NCBI GenBank assembly: GCA_903869595.1
Contig: CAIPZV010000006.1
Coordinates: 62,001 to 126,000, forward strand
Source: an uncultured beta proteobacterium
Lineage (GTDB): Bacteria; Pseudomonadota; Gammaproteobacteria; Burkholderiales; Burkholderiaceae_C
DNA: 64,000 nucleotides
Reading direction: 5' to 3'
The notes below the pieces were generated by a model, which was given only the letters and a program-made list of their open reading frames with translations, did not search any database and had not been told where the DNA came from. Shown here in pieces: positions 1 to 10,221 of this stretch. The first letter of the stretch is position 1. Every line of letters starts with the position of its first letter. A program made the position numbers and the translations under genes.

Positions 1-891
1 ATGCAAGACCAGCAACTTTGGGGCCCATTTATAGCGCGTGCTGAGCGCTTTATGGACCGCGTAGAAGCGGCGCTGCGACTGGACATAGAGCAGCCTGATT
101 GGGACAGCGCAATAGCCTTTCGCTACCGCAAGCGCGTATCGGGTCAAGGCTATATCGGTGCGGTGCGCCAGGTTGGGGCCATGCGTTTGGATGACCTCAA
201 AGAGATTGACATCCAGAAAGAAAAAATCCGCCGCAACACCGAGCAATTTGTACAAGGCAAAACTGCGAATAACGTGCTGCTGACCGGCGCGCGCGGTACC
301 GGCAAGTCCTCGCTGGTGCGTGCCTGCCTCAATACCTACAGCGACCAGGGTTTGCGCTTGATCGAGGTGGATAAATCGGATTTGATCGACTTGCCGGATA
401 TGGTGGACATCCTGGCGCGGCGCCCTGAAAAATTCATTGTGTTTTGTGACGACCTGAGCTTTGACCAAGGCGAGGCCGGTTACAAAGCGCTCAAGTCGGT
501 GCTGGACGGGTCGGTGTCGGAAACCTCGGCCAATGTTCTGATTTACGCCACCAGCAACCGGCGCCATCTGCTACCCGAGTACATGGCTGATAACCTGACC
601 TACCAGCACACCGAAAGCGGTGAAGTGCATCCAGGCGAGGTGGTAGAAGAAAAAATATCCCTGTCCGAGCGCTTTGGTTTGTGGGTCAGTTTTTACCCCT
701 TCACGCAAGATGAATACCTCACCATCGTGGCCCAATGGTTAGATGCCTTGCGCGTCGATGTGACAAAGCGCAGCCACTGGCGTGAAGAGGCCTTGATCTG
801 GGCCTTGGAGCGCGCCTCGCGCAGCGGCCGTGTGGCCTGGCAATTTGCCAAAGACTTTGCCGGACGGCAGGACGCGGGCGCGGCGGCATGA
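1..891 (+). CDS. DUF815 family P-loop ATPase
   Basis: 296 residues, starting at the first base of the window and ending in a TGA that overlaps the next start codon (ATGA). A Walker A motif GARGTGKSS lies near residue 96 and a Walker B-like stretch IVFCDDLSF near residue 146, followed by a sensor-like ATSNRRH motif. This order is typical of the AAA-like DUF815 family, a small cytoplasmic ATPase of unknown biochemical role. The N-terminus resembles the usual family start, so the gene is probably complete, although an upstream start cannot be excluded because the window begins here. It is translationally coupled to the MutT gene. Confidence 0.85.
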   Translation: MQDQQLWGPFIARAERFMDRVEAALRLDIEQPDWDSAIAFRYRKRVSGQGYIGAVRQVGAMRLDDLKEIDIQKEKIRRNTEQFVQGKTANNVLLTGARGTGKSSLVRACLNTYSDQGLRLIEVDKSDLIDLPDMVDILARRPEKFIVFCDDLSFDQGEAGYKALKSVLDGSVSETSANVLIYATSNRRHLLPEYMADNLTYQHTESGEVHPGEVVEEKISLSERFGLWVSFYPFTQDEYLTIVAQWLDALRVDVTKRSHWREEALIWALERASRSGRVAWQFAKDFAGRQDAGAAA

Positions 892-1358
892 GCCAGGTGC
901 CGGTGGACCGGGTGGCCGACAGCCATGTGGCCCGCACCGGCGGCACCGAGCGGCCTCTGACCGAAGTGGCGGTGGGCGTGTTGCTGCGGCCTAATGGCCA
1001 TTTTTTGATGACTTCGCGCCCGGCGGGCAAGGCCTACGCCGGTTACTGGGAATTTCCCGGCGGCAAGGTGGAGCCGCAAGAATCGCTGGAGCAAGCCTTG
1101 ACACGCGAGCTGTATGAGGAATTAGGCATCCAGGTGCTGCAATGCCAGCCTTGGCAGGTGCAGGTGGTGGACTACCCGCACGCGCTGGTACGCCTGCATT
1201 TTTTCAAGGTGCTCGGCTGGTCAGGCGAATTGGTGATGCGCGAGGGGCAGCACGCGCAATGGCAGGAGCTGCCCGTCCAGGTCGAACCCGTTTTACCGGG
1301 CGCTTTGCCGGTGTTGGCTTGGCTGGCCGGTGAGCAGGGGGCGGCGCAGGCGCTTTGA
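888..1358 (+). CDS. MutT-like NUDIX hydrolase
   Basis: 156 residues. The NUDIX box is complete and runs from GGKVEPQESLEQAL to RELYEELGI around residues 61-84, with the REXXEEXG core that binds the catalytic metal. Family members of this size near coaE/zapD/yacG in Burkholderiales are annotated as 8-oxo-dGTP diphosphatase, which removes oxidised nucleotides from the pool. The start overlaps the preceding ATPase by 4 bases. It converges with yacG, only about 10 bases away. The exact substrate is inferred from the family and not shown by the sequence. Confidence 0.85.
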   Translation: MSQVPVDRVADSHVARTGGTERPLTEVAVGVLLRPNGHFLMTSRPAGKAYAGYWEFPGGKVEPQESLEQALTRELYEELGIQVLQCQPWQVQVVDYPHALVRLHFFKVLGWSGELVMREGQHAQWQELPVQVEPVLPGALPVLAWLAGEQGAAQAL

Positions 1359-1368
1359 AACGGGTGGT

Positions 1369-1575
1369 TTATTGCAGATTGTGCGAACCCGAGTCGTCCG
1401 CAAACTGCTCCGGGGCTGGTACCCGGAAGGACTCGCTGGCCCAAGCGCCCAAGTCTAGATTTTTGCAGCGCTCACCGCAAAAAGGCCGGTAGGGATTGCT
1501 CGGCGCATAGACGCTGTCGCCTTTGCACTGGGGGCAGCTAACGATTTTTTCCGGCACCGAAGGGCTATCTGGCAT
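1369..1575 (-). CDS. yacG: DNA gyrase inhibitor / zinc-binding protein YacG
   Basis: 68 residues with the YacG signature: two cysteine pairs, CPQC near residue 14 and CGERC near residue 33, which bind one zinc ion, followed by the conserved segment [10 protein letters not shown]. YacG binds GyrB and inhibits gyrase in E. coli. It is the last gene of the chain rfbBDAC-pilBCD-coaE-zapD-yacG, 16 bases after zapD, the usual position in proteobacteria. The ATG at 1575 is the natural start because only a short tail precedes the first zinc pair. Confidence 0.93.
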   Translation of the reverse strand: MPDSPSVPEKIVSCPQCKGDSVYAPSNPYRPFCGERCKNLDLGAWASESFRVPAPEQFADDSGSHNLQ

Positions 1576-1591
1576 AGGCGCAAAGATGCGC

Positions 1592-2347
1592 TTAAGCGCA
1601 CAGGGTCAGGTCAAACGGGGTGTCGGCGCTATTGCTGTAGAGCTTGCCATCGGCTTCGTGGCGTACAAAACGGATGGAGGCCACCAAGCGGTTGGCGCTG
1701 ATTTCGGGGATGGCGCCCAAGTTGGGGTCCAGGGACAGGCGCAGCAACTGGAAGGTGCGGCCTTGCGGCAGGTTTTGCTGGAACTGCCCGCCCAGCGCCA
1801 CCATTTTTTGCGGCGCGCCCGAGTCACGCAGCAGACCCAGGAGCAAGTGGATGCCGTTGAACAAGGGTATGAGGCTGGAAACCCATTCACGCAAGTCGTT
1901 TTGGCGGCGCTGGTCGTCCAGTTTTTGCCAAGCATAGTAGGCGGGCAGGTCAAATTCGCAGGTGCCGCCCGGAATGCTGGTGCGGCTGCGCAGGCTTTTC
2001 AGCCAGTCGTTTTCTCCCAGTTCATGGCCTAATTTGCCCGAGGCATTGGTCAGGGAGACAAAGCATTCTTCCAATTGGGCGAGCAGACGCTCCAGTACTT
2101 CGGTGGCAATCGCGGGGTTGCCCCGGTAAGCCAACATGGTCTGGCGCTGGCGGTCCAGGTCTTTGAGGACGTCGGTTTTGAGGTCAGCGCGCGCGCCGAC
2201 GTTCAGAATCTCAAACAAGGTGATTAGCGCGAAATGGTGGTCCAGGGCGTCAAAGCGCTCCTGCAGCGTGAAGAGCCTCGCGAAGAGGTGCTCCAAACGC
2301 AAATAGGTGCGAATTTTTTCGTTAAACGGATATTCGTACAGGATCAC
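1592..2347 (-). CDS. zapD: Cell division protein ZapD
   Basis: 251 residues, matching ZapD (YacF, DUF1342) in length and in its N-terminal segment [18 protein letters not shown]. ZapD is a cytoplasmic dimer that bundles FtsZ filaments at the division site. The start is a GTG at 2347 whose last bases form the coaE stop (GTGA overlap), so the two genes are translationally coupled. No membrane segment or signal peptide is seen. The neighbourhood coaE-zapD-yacG is the classical one. Confidence 0.93.
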   Translation of the reverse strand: MILYEYPFNEKIRTYLRLEHLFARLFTLQERFDALDHHFALITLFEILNVGARADLKTDVLKDLDRQRQTMLAYRGNPAIATEVLERLLAQLEECFVSLTNASGKLGHELGENDWLKSLRSRTSIPGGTCEFDLPAYYAWQKLDDQRRQNDLREWVSSLIPLFNGIHLLLGLLRDSGAPQKMVALGGQFQQNLPQGRTFQLLRLSLDPNLGAIPEISANRLVASIRFVRHEADGKLYSNSADTPFDLTLCA

Positions 2348-2982
2348 GCGCTATTTTTCCAGTGGCGGGATGATATCTCCAAGAAGGGGAATATTGCGGC
2401 CAATTGCTGGCCAATCTCGTCGATTGTCACGGATTCATTGAATAAAACATAGTCGGCGCATTGCAGCCGTGCAGCCCGAGTGCTTTGTGCTGCCATGATT
2501 TTTTGCACGCTTTCTGCCGTCAAGCCGCTGCGTTGCATCACCCGGTCAATTTGCGTTTGCGCTTGGCAATCCACGACCAGCACCCGGTCGAGCACGGTAC
2601 GCCAACGCTTGGACTCCACCAAAAGTGGGATATCAAAAGCGATGCAGGGTGGCGACGCTAAGGCGGCCTGGCTGGCCTGGCGCTCAATTTCCACCGCAAT
2701 CATGGGATGGAGCAGGGCTTGGAGCTGGGCACGCGCTTGCGGCTGGTCAAACACCAGGGCGCGCATGGCGTCGCGGTTCAAAATACCTGGGGCTTCAAAT
2801 ACTGCATCGCCGAAGGCCTGGGCAATGGCGGGTAGGGCGGCTCCGCCAGGTGCGGTGCAGGCGCGGGAGATTGCGTCTGCGTCGATAACGGGGATACCTT
2901 TATCTGCCAACAGCGCGCAGACCGTGCTCTTGCCGCTGCCTATGCCGCCGGTGATGCCCAAACGCATGGCGGCTTGGGTCAT
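2344..2982 (-). CDS. coaE: Dephospho-CoA kinase
   Basis: About 212 residues. The P-loop GGIGSGKST sits at the N-terminus, and a DADAISR motif lies about 30 residues later, both typical of CoaE, which phosphorylates the 3'-hydroxyl of dephospho-CoA in the last step of CoA synthesis. The reading frame is open further upstream (to 3024), but the ATG at 2982 forms a 4-base ATGA overlap with the pilD stop and places the P-loop close to the N-terminus as in other CoaE proteins, so I chose it. Downstream it overlaps zapD. Confidence 0.92.
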   Translation of the reverse strand: MTQAAMRLGITGGIGSGKSTVCALLADKGIPVIDADAISRACTAPGGAALPAIAQAFGDAVFEAPGILNRDAMRALVFDQPQARAQLQALLHPMIAVEIERQASQAALASPPCIAFDIPLLVESKRWRTVLDRVLVVDCQAQTQIDRVMQRSGLTAESVQKIMAAQSTRAARLQCADYVLFNESVTIDEIGQQLAAIFPFLEISSRHWKNSA

Positions 2983-3824
2983 GGCATCATGAGCTTGAAA
3001 CCCGCCGCATTGGCAAACACACATGCCAGACCCGCGCCTACTAAAAAGGGGCCAAAGGGCATGACACCGCCTTCGCGCAGACTTTGATTGAACTTCAGCA
3101 CAATACCTACAAGCGCGCCAATGACAGAGGACATCAAGATGATGGGAACCAGGGCTTGCCAGCCCAACCAGGCGCCCAGGCAGGCGAGGAGTTTGAAATC
3201 ACCATAGCCCATGCCTTCCTTTCCTGTGACCAGTTTGAAAACCCAATACACCGACCATAGGCTGAGGTAACCGGCGACCGCACCCCATAGGGCGTTTTCT
3301 AAACTAAGGCCGGTCCATTGCAGGTTCGCGCCTATCAGGCCTAGCCAAAGCAAGGGTAGCACGATGGCGTCGGGCAATAAGGTGCTATCCCAGTCAATCA
3401 GCGCCAGGCTGAGCATGCCGGCCATCCATGCGCACCAGGCAAAAGCGGCTGCACCCAGGCCCCAGCGCCAGCCGCAAAACGCGAATAGCAGCGCGCTGCA
3501 TAGCTCCACTGCGGGGTAGCGAAGGGCAATGGGCGCTTGGCATTGTCGGCAGCGACCGCCCAGCAAGGCATAGCTGAAAACCGGGACGTTGTCGTACCAG
3601 GCAATGCCTGCCGCGCAATGCGGGCAGCTAGAGCGCGGCACCATGAGGTTGAAGGGTTCAGCAGGCGGCGGCGCATGACCGGCAGCTTGTGCGCACTCCG
3701 CCTCCCACTGGCGCTCCATCATTTTGGGGAGTCTGAAGATGACTACATTGAGGAAACTGCCTACTAGCAAGCCCAGTAGGCCAAGCAAGGCTACCGCCTG
3801 GTCTGCAAGTGCGATCGGCATCAC
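2979..3824 (-). CDS. pilD: Type IV prepilin leader peptidase / N-methyltransferase PilD
   Basis: 281 residues, a polytopic inner-membrane protein. After the first membrane segment come the cytoplasmic zinc cysteines CPHC and CRQC. The two catalytic aspartates are visible in DWDSTLLPD and in GYGDFKLLA. PilD cleaves the type IV prepilin leader and methylates the new N-terminus. The start is either GTG at 3824 or the adjacent ATG at 3821; both overlap the pilC stop. Its place between pilC and coaE is standard for betaproteobacteria. Confidence 0.94.
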   Translation of the reverse strand: MMPIALADQAVALLGLLGLLVGSFLNVVIFRLPKMMERQWEAECAQAAGHAPPPAEPFNLMVPRSSCPHCAAGIAWYDNVPVFSYALLGGRCRQCQAPIALRYPAVELCSALLFAFCGWRWGLGAAAFAWCAWMAGMLSLALIDWDSTLLPDAIVLPLLWLGLIGANLQWTGLSLENALWGAVAGYLSLWSVYWVFKLVTGKEGMGYGDFKLLACLGAWLGWQALVPIILMSSVIGALVGIVLKFNQSLREGGVMPFGPFLVGAGLACVFANAAGFKLMMP

Positions 3825-5053
3825 ACCACCTGTCCCATTTTGAAAATCGGCAAGTACAAAGCGACGACCAGCCCGCCAATAATGGTTCCGAGGAACACGA
3901 TGATGAAGGGCTCCATCAAGCTGGAAATACCCGCCACGGCCTCATCCACTTCAGACTCAAAAAAATCGGCCGATTTGCCCAGCATGAAGTCAAGTGAACC
4001 GGACTCCTCGCCGATAGCGCACATTTGTAAGACCATGGGCGGAAATAAATTAGATTGAATCATGGCCGCGGTCAGCGACACGCCTGAAGACACTTGCTGG
4101 CGGATGCGCGCCGTAGCCTCCAGGTACACAATATTCCCAGAGGCGCCGCCTACGGAATCCAGCGCCTCCACCAAGGGCACGCCGGCTGCGAACATGGTGG
4201 CCAGTGTTCGCGTCCATCGCGCAATACAGGATTTGCGTATCAGGTTACCAAACACAGGTAACCTCAGTACCAAGCGGTCGCGCTGGGCCTGTAATTTCGC
4301 ACTTGCTCGGATGGCGCGGGATATAAAAATAAAGCCACCTATCAATCCGCCGAAAATAAGGTACCAGTAATTCACGAAAAATTCACTGATCGCAATGACC
4401 AACAGGGTAGGGCCAGGTAAGGTGCTGCCAAAGGATGCGAATACTTGTTTGAAAGCTGGTACGACAAAGAGCATGATCACTGCCACCACGATACCGGCCA
4501 CGGCCAACACCGCGATCGGGTAGGTCAGCGCGGACTTGATCTTGGCCTTGATGGCTTCGGTTTTTTCCATGTACAGCGCTAGGCGATCGAGCAAGGTGTC
4601 CAAAATACCGGCCGATTCACCGGCCGCTACCAAATTGCAATACAAGTTATCAAATTGTTGTGGATGCCTGCGAAACGCAGTAGTCAGGGAGGAGCCTGTC
4701 TCGACGTCAGTGCGTATGGTGTTGACCATACGGCCCAAGGATGGGTTACTGCTGCCTTGTCCCACGATTTCAAATGACTGCAGCAGCGGAATGCCCGATT
4801 TCATCATCGTGGACAGCTGGCGCGTAAAAAGTGCTATCTCCTTGGGCTTGATGCCTTGTGCCATGGAAAAAAGCTCTTTCGATACCGCGCTGGGCCGTAT
4901 GCCTTGCCTGCGCAAGGCCTCGCGCGCAGCCACTTCACTGGCCGCACGTAACTCCCCTTTCATCGGCTGACCTTTGCGGTCCACCCCTTTCCATTTAAAT
5001 ACCGCATCTGCAGCAGATGCTTTTGCGCGACTTGGCGCGGTTTGTGTTGCCAT
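3821..5053 (-). CDS. pilC: Type IV pilus inner-membrane platform protein PilC
   Basis: 410 residues with the duplicated T2SF/GspF domain and three predicted membrane segments (around residues 170-200, 215-240 and 375-400). Hallmarks are FTRQLSTMMKSGIPLLQS in the first repeat and WTRTLATMFAAGVPLVEAL in the second. PilC is the cytoplasmic-membrane platform turned by the PilB motor during pilus extension. It starts 18 bases after pilB with a purine-rich ribosome site, and overlaps pilD. Confidence 0.95.
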   Translation of the reverse strand: MATQTAPSRAKASAADAVFKWKGVDRKGQPMKGELRAASEVAAREALRRQGIRPSAVSKELFSMAQGIKPKEIALFTRQLSTMMKSGIPLLQSFEIVGQGSSNPSLGRMVNTIRTDVETGSSLTTAFRRHPQQFDNLYCNLVAAGESAGILDTLLDRLALYMEKTEAIKAKIKSALTYPIAVLAVAGIVVAVIMLFVVPAFKQVFASFGSTLPGPTLLVIAISEFFVNYWYLIFGGLIGGFIFISRAIRASAKLQAQRDRLVLRLPVFGNLIRKSCIARWTRTLATMFAAGVPLVEALDSVGGASGNIVYLEATARIRQQVSSGVSLTAAMIQSNLFPPMVLQMCAIGEESGSLDFMLGKSADFFESEVDEAVAGISSLMEPFIIVFLGTIIGGLVVALYLPIFKMGQVV

Positions 5054-5071
5054 TTTTATTTCCCCCTTCTA

Positions 5072-6805
5072 TCACTCGTTGGTAACTGCTAGCACTTCCT
5101 CCAGTGAGGTTAAACCCAATTTCACTTTGCTCAAACCCGACATGCGTAAAGATTTGACACCTTCGCGCTCGGACTGCGCAGCGATTTCCATAGCAGAACC
5201 GTCTCGCAAAATAATGGTTTGAATCGCGTCGGAAATGGGCATAACTTGGTATATGCCGACACGCCCTTTGTAGCCATTGTTACAGGCACTGCAGCCCATG
5301 GGGCGGTAGGGCTTCCAACTGCCATCGACGTCCGCTTCTTTGAAGCCCGACTCGAGCAAAATTTCCTTCGGCAACTCAAAAGGCTCTTTGCATTTAACGC
5401 ATAGACGACGTGCCAAGCGTTGCGCAGTAATCAAAATCACGCTAGCTGCGATATTGAAGGGTTGTACGCCCATATTGCGCATGCGCGTGAGCGTGGTGGG
5501 AGCGTCATTGGTATGGAGCGTGGACAGAACCAGATGCCCGGTCTGCGCCGCTTTCATTGCGATGTCGGCAGTTTCCAGATCGCGGATCTCTCCGACCATG
5601 ATGATGTCCGGGTCTTGGCGCAAAAACGATTTGAGTGCTGCGGCAAAAGTCAGCCCGGCCTTGTCGTTCACATTCACTTGGTTGACGCCCGGCATATTGA
5701 TCTCGGAAGGATCTTCGGCTGTGGCAATGTTGACGCCAGGTTGGTTCAGCAGGTTTAAGCAGGTGTAGAGCGACACGGTTTTGCCCGAGCCAGTGGGTCC
5801 GGTCACCAAAATCATCCCGTAAGGCCGGGCAATCGCATGCAGGAGGCGCTGCTTTTCGGTTTCCTCATAGCCCAAGGCATCAATACCTAATTTGGCACTG
5901 CTCGGATCCAATATACGGATGACAATTTTTTCGCCGAATAGCGTGGGCAGTGTGCTAACGCGAAAATCGATGGTTTTCTCGCGCGACATTTTGAGTTTCA
6001 TGCGTCCATCTTGTGGAATACGCTTTTCTGAAATGTCCATGCGCGAAATAACTTTAATGCGCGACGCGAGCTTTTCCTTGATGGCCGGCGGCGGACTGGC
6101 AATTTCACGTAATTCACCGTCGATCCGGAACCGCACCCGATAGGTAAATTCATAGGGCTCAAAATGTAAGTCCGATGCGCCCATAGTCACCGCATCAAAC
6201 AACATTTTTTGCAGAAAACGCACTACCGGTGAATCATCGATTTCATTTTCTGCAGGATTGGAAGTGTCGTCGTCATTGATAAATTCCTGTTCGCCGAAAT
6301 CGCTGTCGGCAAAATTAGCGATGACAGTGTTAGCGCTTTCCGTTTCCTCGACTCTTAAGGCGAGAATTAGTTTGTCATACTCGACCACTACCCACTCGAC
6401 ATGGCGTTGGGTCGCGAACTTAATTTTTTCTACTGCCTCTTGATTGGATGGATCAGCCGTGGCTATAACTAGCGCATGGTTACGTTTCCCCAGCACTAAA
6501 AGTTCGTATTCTTTGCAAATGCGCTGGTCAAGGAGCGTGTCGGGTAATGAGGATAGGTTGATAGCCGCCAGATCGAGCAAGGGCGCCGAGAATGCTTGGG
6601 CGAGTGCCTGGGCCACCTTGAGGGGACTCATGGCGCCAGAGCCGACCAACTCGGCAATCAATGATTTTCGATTGGCTACGGCGCTCTTAATAGCTTTTTG
6701 TGCAGTTGCGTTATCTACTTTACCGGAGGCTACCAAAACCCTGCTCAAAACTGCCATGGAAGCATTTTGCGGAGAGCTTGTGGGAGGAACTTGGACTTCA
6801 CTCAT
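5072..6805 (-). CDS. pilB: Type IV pilus extension ATPase PilB
   Basis: 577 residues. An N-terminal T2SSE_N domain is followed by the motor ATPase: Walker A GPTGSGKT near residue 332, aspartate and histidine boxes, Walker B region IIMVGEIRD near 395, and a tetracysteine zinc site made of CVKC (about 468) and CSAC (about 505). PilB powers pilus assembly from the cytoplasmic face. Its ATG overlaps the stop of rfbC by 4 bases, so it is read as a continuation of the rhamnose operon, which is not the usual upstream neighbour of pilB. Confidence 0.95.
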   Translation of the reverse strand: MSEVQVPPTSSPQNASMAVLSRVLVASGKVDNATAQKAIKSAVANRKSLIAELVGSGAMSPLKVAQALAQAFSAPLLDLAAINLSSLPDTLLDQRICKEYELLVLGKRNHALVIATADPSNQEAVEKIKFATQRHVEWVVVEYDKLILALRVEETESANTVIANFADSDFGEQEFINDDDTSNPAENEIDDSPVVRFLQKMLFDAVTMGASDLHFEPYEFTYRVRFRIDGELREIASPPPAIKEKLASRIKVISRMDISEKRIPQDGRMKLKMSREKTIDFRVSTLPTLFGEKIVIRILDPSSAKLGIDALGYEETEKQRLLHAIARPYGMILVTGPTGSGKTVSLYTCLNLLNQPGVNIATAEDPSEINMPGVNQVNVNDKAGLTFAAALKSFLRQDPDIIMVGEIRDLETADIAMKAAQTGHLVLSTLHTNDAPTTLTRMRNMGVQPFNIAASVILITAQRLARRLCVKCKEPFELPKEILLESGFKEADVDGSWKPYRPMGCSACNNGYKGRVGIYQVMPISDAIQTIILRDGSAMEIAAQSEREGVKSLRMSGLSKVKLGLTSLEEVLAVTNE

Positions 6806-7341
6806 AGCATGTCAAAGCGTAGGCCCTTGGCGTCTTTGTCTGAAACCAAAGGTGGGTGGTTATTGAGCGGCCAGTCAATAGCCACGGTCGGATCATTCCA
6901 AGCGAGGCAGCGCTCGGAGGTGGGGTGGTAATACTCGGTAGTTTTATAGAGAAAATCAGCGCTTTCAGACAACACTAAAAAACCGTGTGCCAATCCGGGC
7001 GGAATCCACAGTTGGTGCTGGTTGGCCGCCGAAAGTTCAAATCCGAGCCACCGGCCATAGGTCGATGAATCTCTCCGGATATCGACAACTACGTCAAATA
7101 TTGACCCCGCTACCACGCGCACCAATTTACCCTGCGGATATTCCGACTGAAAGTGCATACCTCGCAATACGTTGCGTTGAGAGCGGGAGTGGTTGTCCTG
7201 TACGAAATGCACTTTCAGGCCCGTTGCATTGGTGAATACCTGCTCGTTGTAGCTTTCTAGAAAAAACCCACGTGCGTCGCCAAACACCTTAGGTTCCAGA
7301 AGCAACAGGTCTGCAATGGCAGTGTGTGTGACCCGCATCAA
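6802..7341 (-). CDS. rfbC: dTDP-4-dehydrorhamnose 3,5-epimerase
   Basis: 179 residues, the normal RmlC/RfbC length. The cupin core shows the catalytic histidine region VLRGMHFQ and the conserved [11 protein letters not shown] strand, with YKTTEYY near the C-terminus. It converts dTDP-4-keto-6-deoxyglucose to the L-rhamnose form in the third step of dTDP-L-rhamnose synthesis. The gene overlaps rfbA upstream and pilB downstream, each by 4 bases. Confidence 0.95.
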   Translation of the reverse strand: MMRVTHTAIADLLLLEPKVFGDARGFFLESYNEQVFTNATGLKVHFVQDNHSRSQRNVLRGMHFQSEYPQGKLVRVVAGSIFDVVVDIRRDSSTYGRWLGFELSAANQHQLWIPPGLAHGFLVLSESADFLYKTTEYYHPTSERCLAWNDPTVAIDWPLNNHPPLVSDKDAKGLRFDML

Positions 7342-8237
7342 AACACCTTGTCCTTAAGCAGACGGAGCAAATACTGCCCATAGTCTGATTTGCCTAAAGC
7401 GCCCGCTAATTTCTCCAATTGGGTGTCGTTGATCCACTTATTTCGCCAACTAATTTCCTCCGGCGAAGCAACTTTTAACCCCTGGCGTTTTTCAACGGTA
7501 AAAATAAATTGACCTGCTTCCAGCATGGATTCGTGGGTGCCGGTATCCAACCAGGCATAACCACGTCCCATGGTTTGTACATCTAGCAGTCCTCTTTCCA
7601 AATATAGGCGGTTCAGATCGGTGATTTCCAATTCACCTCGCGGTGATGGTTTGATTTGCTTGGCAAGCTCCACCACTTGCTGATCATAAAAATACAGGCC
7701 GGTGACGGCATAGCGCGATTTGGGCGAATTTGGTTTTTCCTCTAAGCTGATGGCCTGTCCGGTGGCGTCAAACTCGACCACGCCATAGCGCTCCGGGTCT
7801 TGTACCGCATAGGCAAAAACCGTGGCGCCCGCGGCTTTTTGGTTTGCCGATTGCAGTAGCGAAGCAAAATCATGTCCGTAGAAAATATTGTCGCCTAGTA
7901 CCAATGCGCTGGGACTATTCTGCAAGAACGATTCGCCGATCAAGAAGGCTTGGGCGAGCCCGTCAGGGTGGTCTTGCACTGCATATTGAAGACTCAAACC
8001 CCATTGCTGTCCGTCGCCCAGCAATTGGGAAAAGCGCGGTGTATCTTGCGGTGTGGAAATGACCAGAATGTCACGAATACCTGCCAGCATCAGGGTGCTG
8101 AGCGGGTAATAAATCATGGGTTTATCGTAAATGGGCAGCAATTGCTTACTCACCACTTGGCTGGCGGGGTAAAGGCGGGTGCCCGCGCCCCCCGCCAAGA
8201 TAATGCCTTTTCGATTTAATTTATTTATATTTTTCAT
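7338..8237 (-). CDS. rfbA: Glucose-1-phosphate thymidylyltransferase
   Basis: 299 residues with the nucleotidyltransferase signature [14 protein letters not shown], the [16 protein letters not shown] segment and LGDNIFYG, all diagnostic of RmlA/RfbA. It makes dTDP-glucose from dTTP and glucose-1-phosphate, the first step of the dTDP-rhamnose pathway, and is usually feedback-inhibited by dTDP-rhamnose. A 10-residue N-terminal extension precedes the motif. It overlaps both rfbD and rfbC by 4 bases. Confidence 0.96.
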   Translation of the reverse strand: MKNINKLNRKGIILAGGAGTRLYPASQVVSKQLLPIYDKPMIYYPLSTLMLAGIRDILVISTPQDTPRFSQLLGDGQQWGLSLQYAVQDHPDGLAQAFLIGESFLQNSPSALVLGDNIFYGHDFASLLQSANQKAAGATVFAYAVQDPERYGVVEFDATGQAISLEEKPNSPKSRYAVTGLYFYDQQVVELAKQIKPSPRGELEITDLNRLYLERGLLDVQTMGRGYAWLDTGTHESMLEAGQFIFTVEKRQGLKVASPEEISWRNKWINDTQLEKLAGALGKSDYGQYLLRLLKDKVF

Positions 8238-9148
8238 AATTGACGCATTTCACCGATTTCTTGCAATATCCGGCGTACCCCAAGTTGCCAAAATGGCAAG
8301 TGTATCGAAAATGTATCCCCAAAACGGCTGCAATCGAGCCTGGAGTTCAAAGGGCGGGGGGCTGCGACTGGATATTGCGCGCTTTGGATGGGCAAAACCC
8401 GCTCTGGCGCTACTTTGAGGGGCATCCCCAGGCGGCGCGCCTCCTGCAACACAAATTGGGCATAGCCGTGCCAGCTGGTCTGGCCCGCCGCAGCGCAGTG
8501 GTAAAGACCGGCCAAGTCCGGCTGCGCCATGGCCTGGCGCAAGGCCTGGGCGCTGGCATCTGCCAGCAGTTCCGCGCCGGTGGGTGCGCCGATCTGGTCA
8601 TCAATAACCCGAAGTTCCTCGCGCTCGGCCCCAAGGCGCAGCATGGTTTTGGCGAAATTACCGCCACGGGCGGCATAAACCCAGCTGGTGCGCAAGATCA
8701 AGTGCTTGGGGTTGCGCATGATTTCCAGTTCGCCCTGGCGCTTGCTGGCCCCATAAACGCTTAGCGGCGCACAGGTAGCGGACTCGCGCCAGGGGCTCTC
8801 GCCACTGCCGTCAAAAACATAGTCGGTCGAATAATGCGCCAGCCAGGCACCAAGGCGCTGCGTTTCTTCGGCCAGCAGGGCTGGGGCCAGCGTGTTGACA
8901 CTAAAGGCTTTGTCGGACTCGGTTTGCGCCTTATCGACTGCCGTGTAGGCAGCCGCGTTGACTACCAAGTCGGGCGCCACCGCACGAACGGTCTGGCGTA
9001 AACCTTCTAAGTCCGTCAAATCGCCGCACCACTGGTTCGGATTGTCCTGGGCCCGGCTTGCCAGCGCGATCACCTCCCCCAAAGGCGCCAGGCTGCGCTG
9101 TAATTCCCAGCCCAGTTGCCCGTTGCGGCCAAGCAGCAGAATTTTCAT
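8234..9148 (-). CDS. rfbD: dTDP-4-dehydrorhamnose reductase
   Basis: About 304 residues from the ATG at 9148. That start gives the expected N-terminal Rossmann motif [13 protein letters not shown] and a 4-base overlap with rfbB; a longer frame reaching 9223 would add an arginine- and proline-rich tail that is not family-like. The catalytic YxxxK appears as YGASK, preceded by the YSTDYVFDG motif. The enzyme reduces dTDP-4-keto-L-rhamnose with NAD(P)H, completing dTDP-L-rhamnose. Confidence 0.94.
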   Translation of the reverse strand: MKILLLGRNGQLGWELQRSLAPLGEVIALASRAQDNPNQWCGDLTDLEGLRQTVRAVAPDLVVNAAAYTAVDKAQTESDKAFSVNTLAPALLAEETQRLGAWLAHYSTDYVFDGSGESPWRESATCAPLSVYGASKRQGELEIMRNPKHLILRTSWVYAARGGNFAKTMLRLGAEREELRVIDDQIGAPTGAELLADASAQALRQAMAQPDLAGLYHCAAAGQTSWHGYAQFVLQEARRLGMPLKVAPERVLPIQSAQYPVAAPRPLNSRLDCSRFGDTFSIHLPFWQLGVRRILQEIGEMRQL

Positions 9149-10221
9149 GGGGCCTGGTCCACGCCTTGGTACTGCTGGGCGACCCAGTCGCGGTAGGCGC
9201 CCGATTGGACTTCCTGCACCCACTGCGGGTTGTCTAAATACCAGCGTACGGTTTTGCGCAAACCCGTTTCAAAGGTTTCTGCCGGTTTCCAGCCCAGTTC
9301 TTCGCTAATTTTGCGCGCGTCAATCGCGTAACGGCGGTCATGTCCAGGCCGATCGGTGACAAAGCTGATTTGGCTGGCGTAGGGCTGGGCGTCGCTACGC
9401 GGCTGCATTTCGTCCAGCAGCGCACAGACCGAATGCACGATGTCCAAGTTGGCTTTTTCGTTCCAGCCACCTACGTTATAGGTTTCGCCAACACGGCCAT
9501 GCGCCAGCACCACGCGGATCGCCGAGCAATGGTCCTTCACATACAGCCAATCGCGGATTTGCTGACCGTCGCCATAGACAGGCAAGGGCTTGCCGGCCAA
9601 GGCGTTCACGATCATCAGGGGGATCAACTTTTCGGGAAAGTGCAATGGCCCATAGTTATTGCTGCAGTTGGTGGTCAGCACAGGCAGACCGTAGGTGTGG
9701 TGGTAGGCGCGCACCAAATGGTCGCTGGCGGCCTTGGAGGCGGAATACGGGCTATTGGGCTCGTAGCGCCGCGATTCGCTAAAGGCGGCTTCATTCGGCA
9801 CCAAGGAGCCATAGACCTCGTCAGTGGAAACATGTAAAAACCTGAAATTGGAAGCGTCAGGCTCTGTCAGACCGCCCCGGTACGCCCGCACCGCTTCCAG
9901 TAAGCGGAAGGTACCCACGATATTGGTTTCGATAAATTCCGCCGGGCCGCTGATAGACCGGTCCACATGGCTTTCAGCCGCAAAATTAAGGATGGCGCGA
10001 GGCTGATAACGCGCCAGCAGCGTCGCCACCAAGGCACTGTCCCCGATGTCGCCGTGTACAAAAACATGCTTAGGATTGTCTTTAACCGGGTCCAGATTGC
10101 GCAAATTGCCGGCATAGGTCAATTCGTCCAGATTGACCACGGTTTCCTCGCTCTGGGCTAGCCAGTCGAGGACAAAATTACTGCCGATAAAGCCGGCGCC
10201 ACCGGTCACGAGAATTGCCAT
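9145..10221 (-). CDS. rfbB: dTDP-glucose 4,6-dehydratase
   Basis: About 358 residues. The N-terminal NAD-binding motif TGGAGFIGS, the HVSTDEVYG motif and the catalytic YSASKA are all present. It forms dTDP-4-keto-6-deoxyglucose. I chose the ATG at 10221, which has AAGG about 6 bases upstream, over a GTG two codons earlier with no room for a ribosome site. It is the first gene of the rfbBDAC-pilBCD-coaE-zapD-yacG chain, so the promoter for about 9 kb of genes is probably between here and 10356. Confidence 0.95.
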   Translation of the reverse strand: MAILVTGGAGFIGSNFVLDWLAQSEETVVNLDELTYAGNLRNLDPVKDNPKHVFVHGDIGDSALVATLLARYQPRAILNFAAESHVDRSISGPAEFIETNIVGTFRLLEAVRAYRGGLTEPDASNFRFLHVSTDEVYGSLVPNEAAFSESRRYEPNSPYSASKAASDHLVRAYHHTYGLPVLTTNCSNNYGPLHFPEKLIPLMIVNALAGKPLPVYGDGQQIRDWLYVKDHCSAIRVVLAHGRVGETYNVGGWNEKANLDIVHSVCALLDEMQPRSDAQPYASQISFVTDRPGHDRRYAIDARKISEELGWKPAETFETGLRKTVRWYLDNPQWVQEVQSGAYRDWVAQQYQGVDQAP

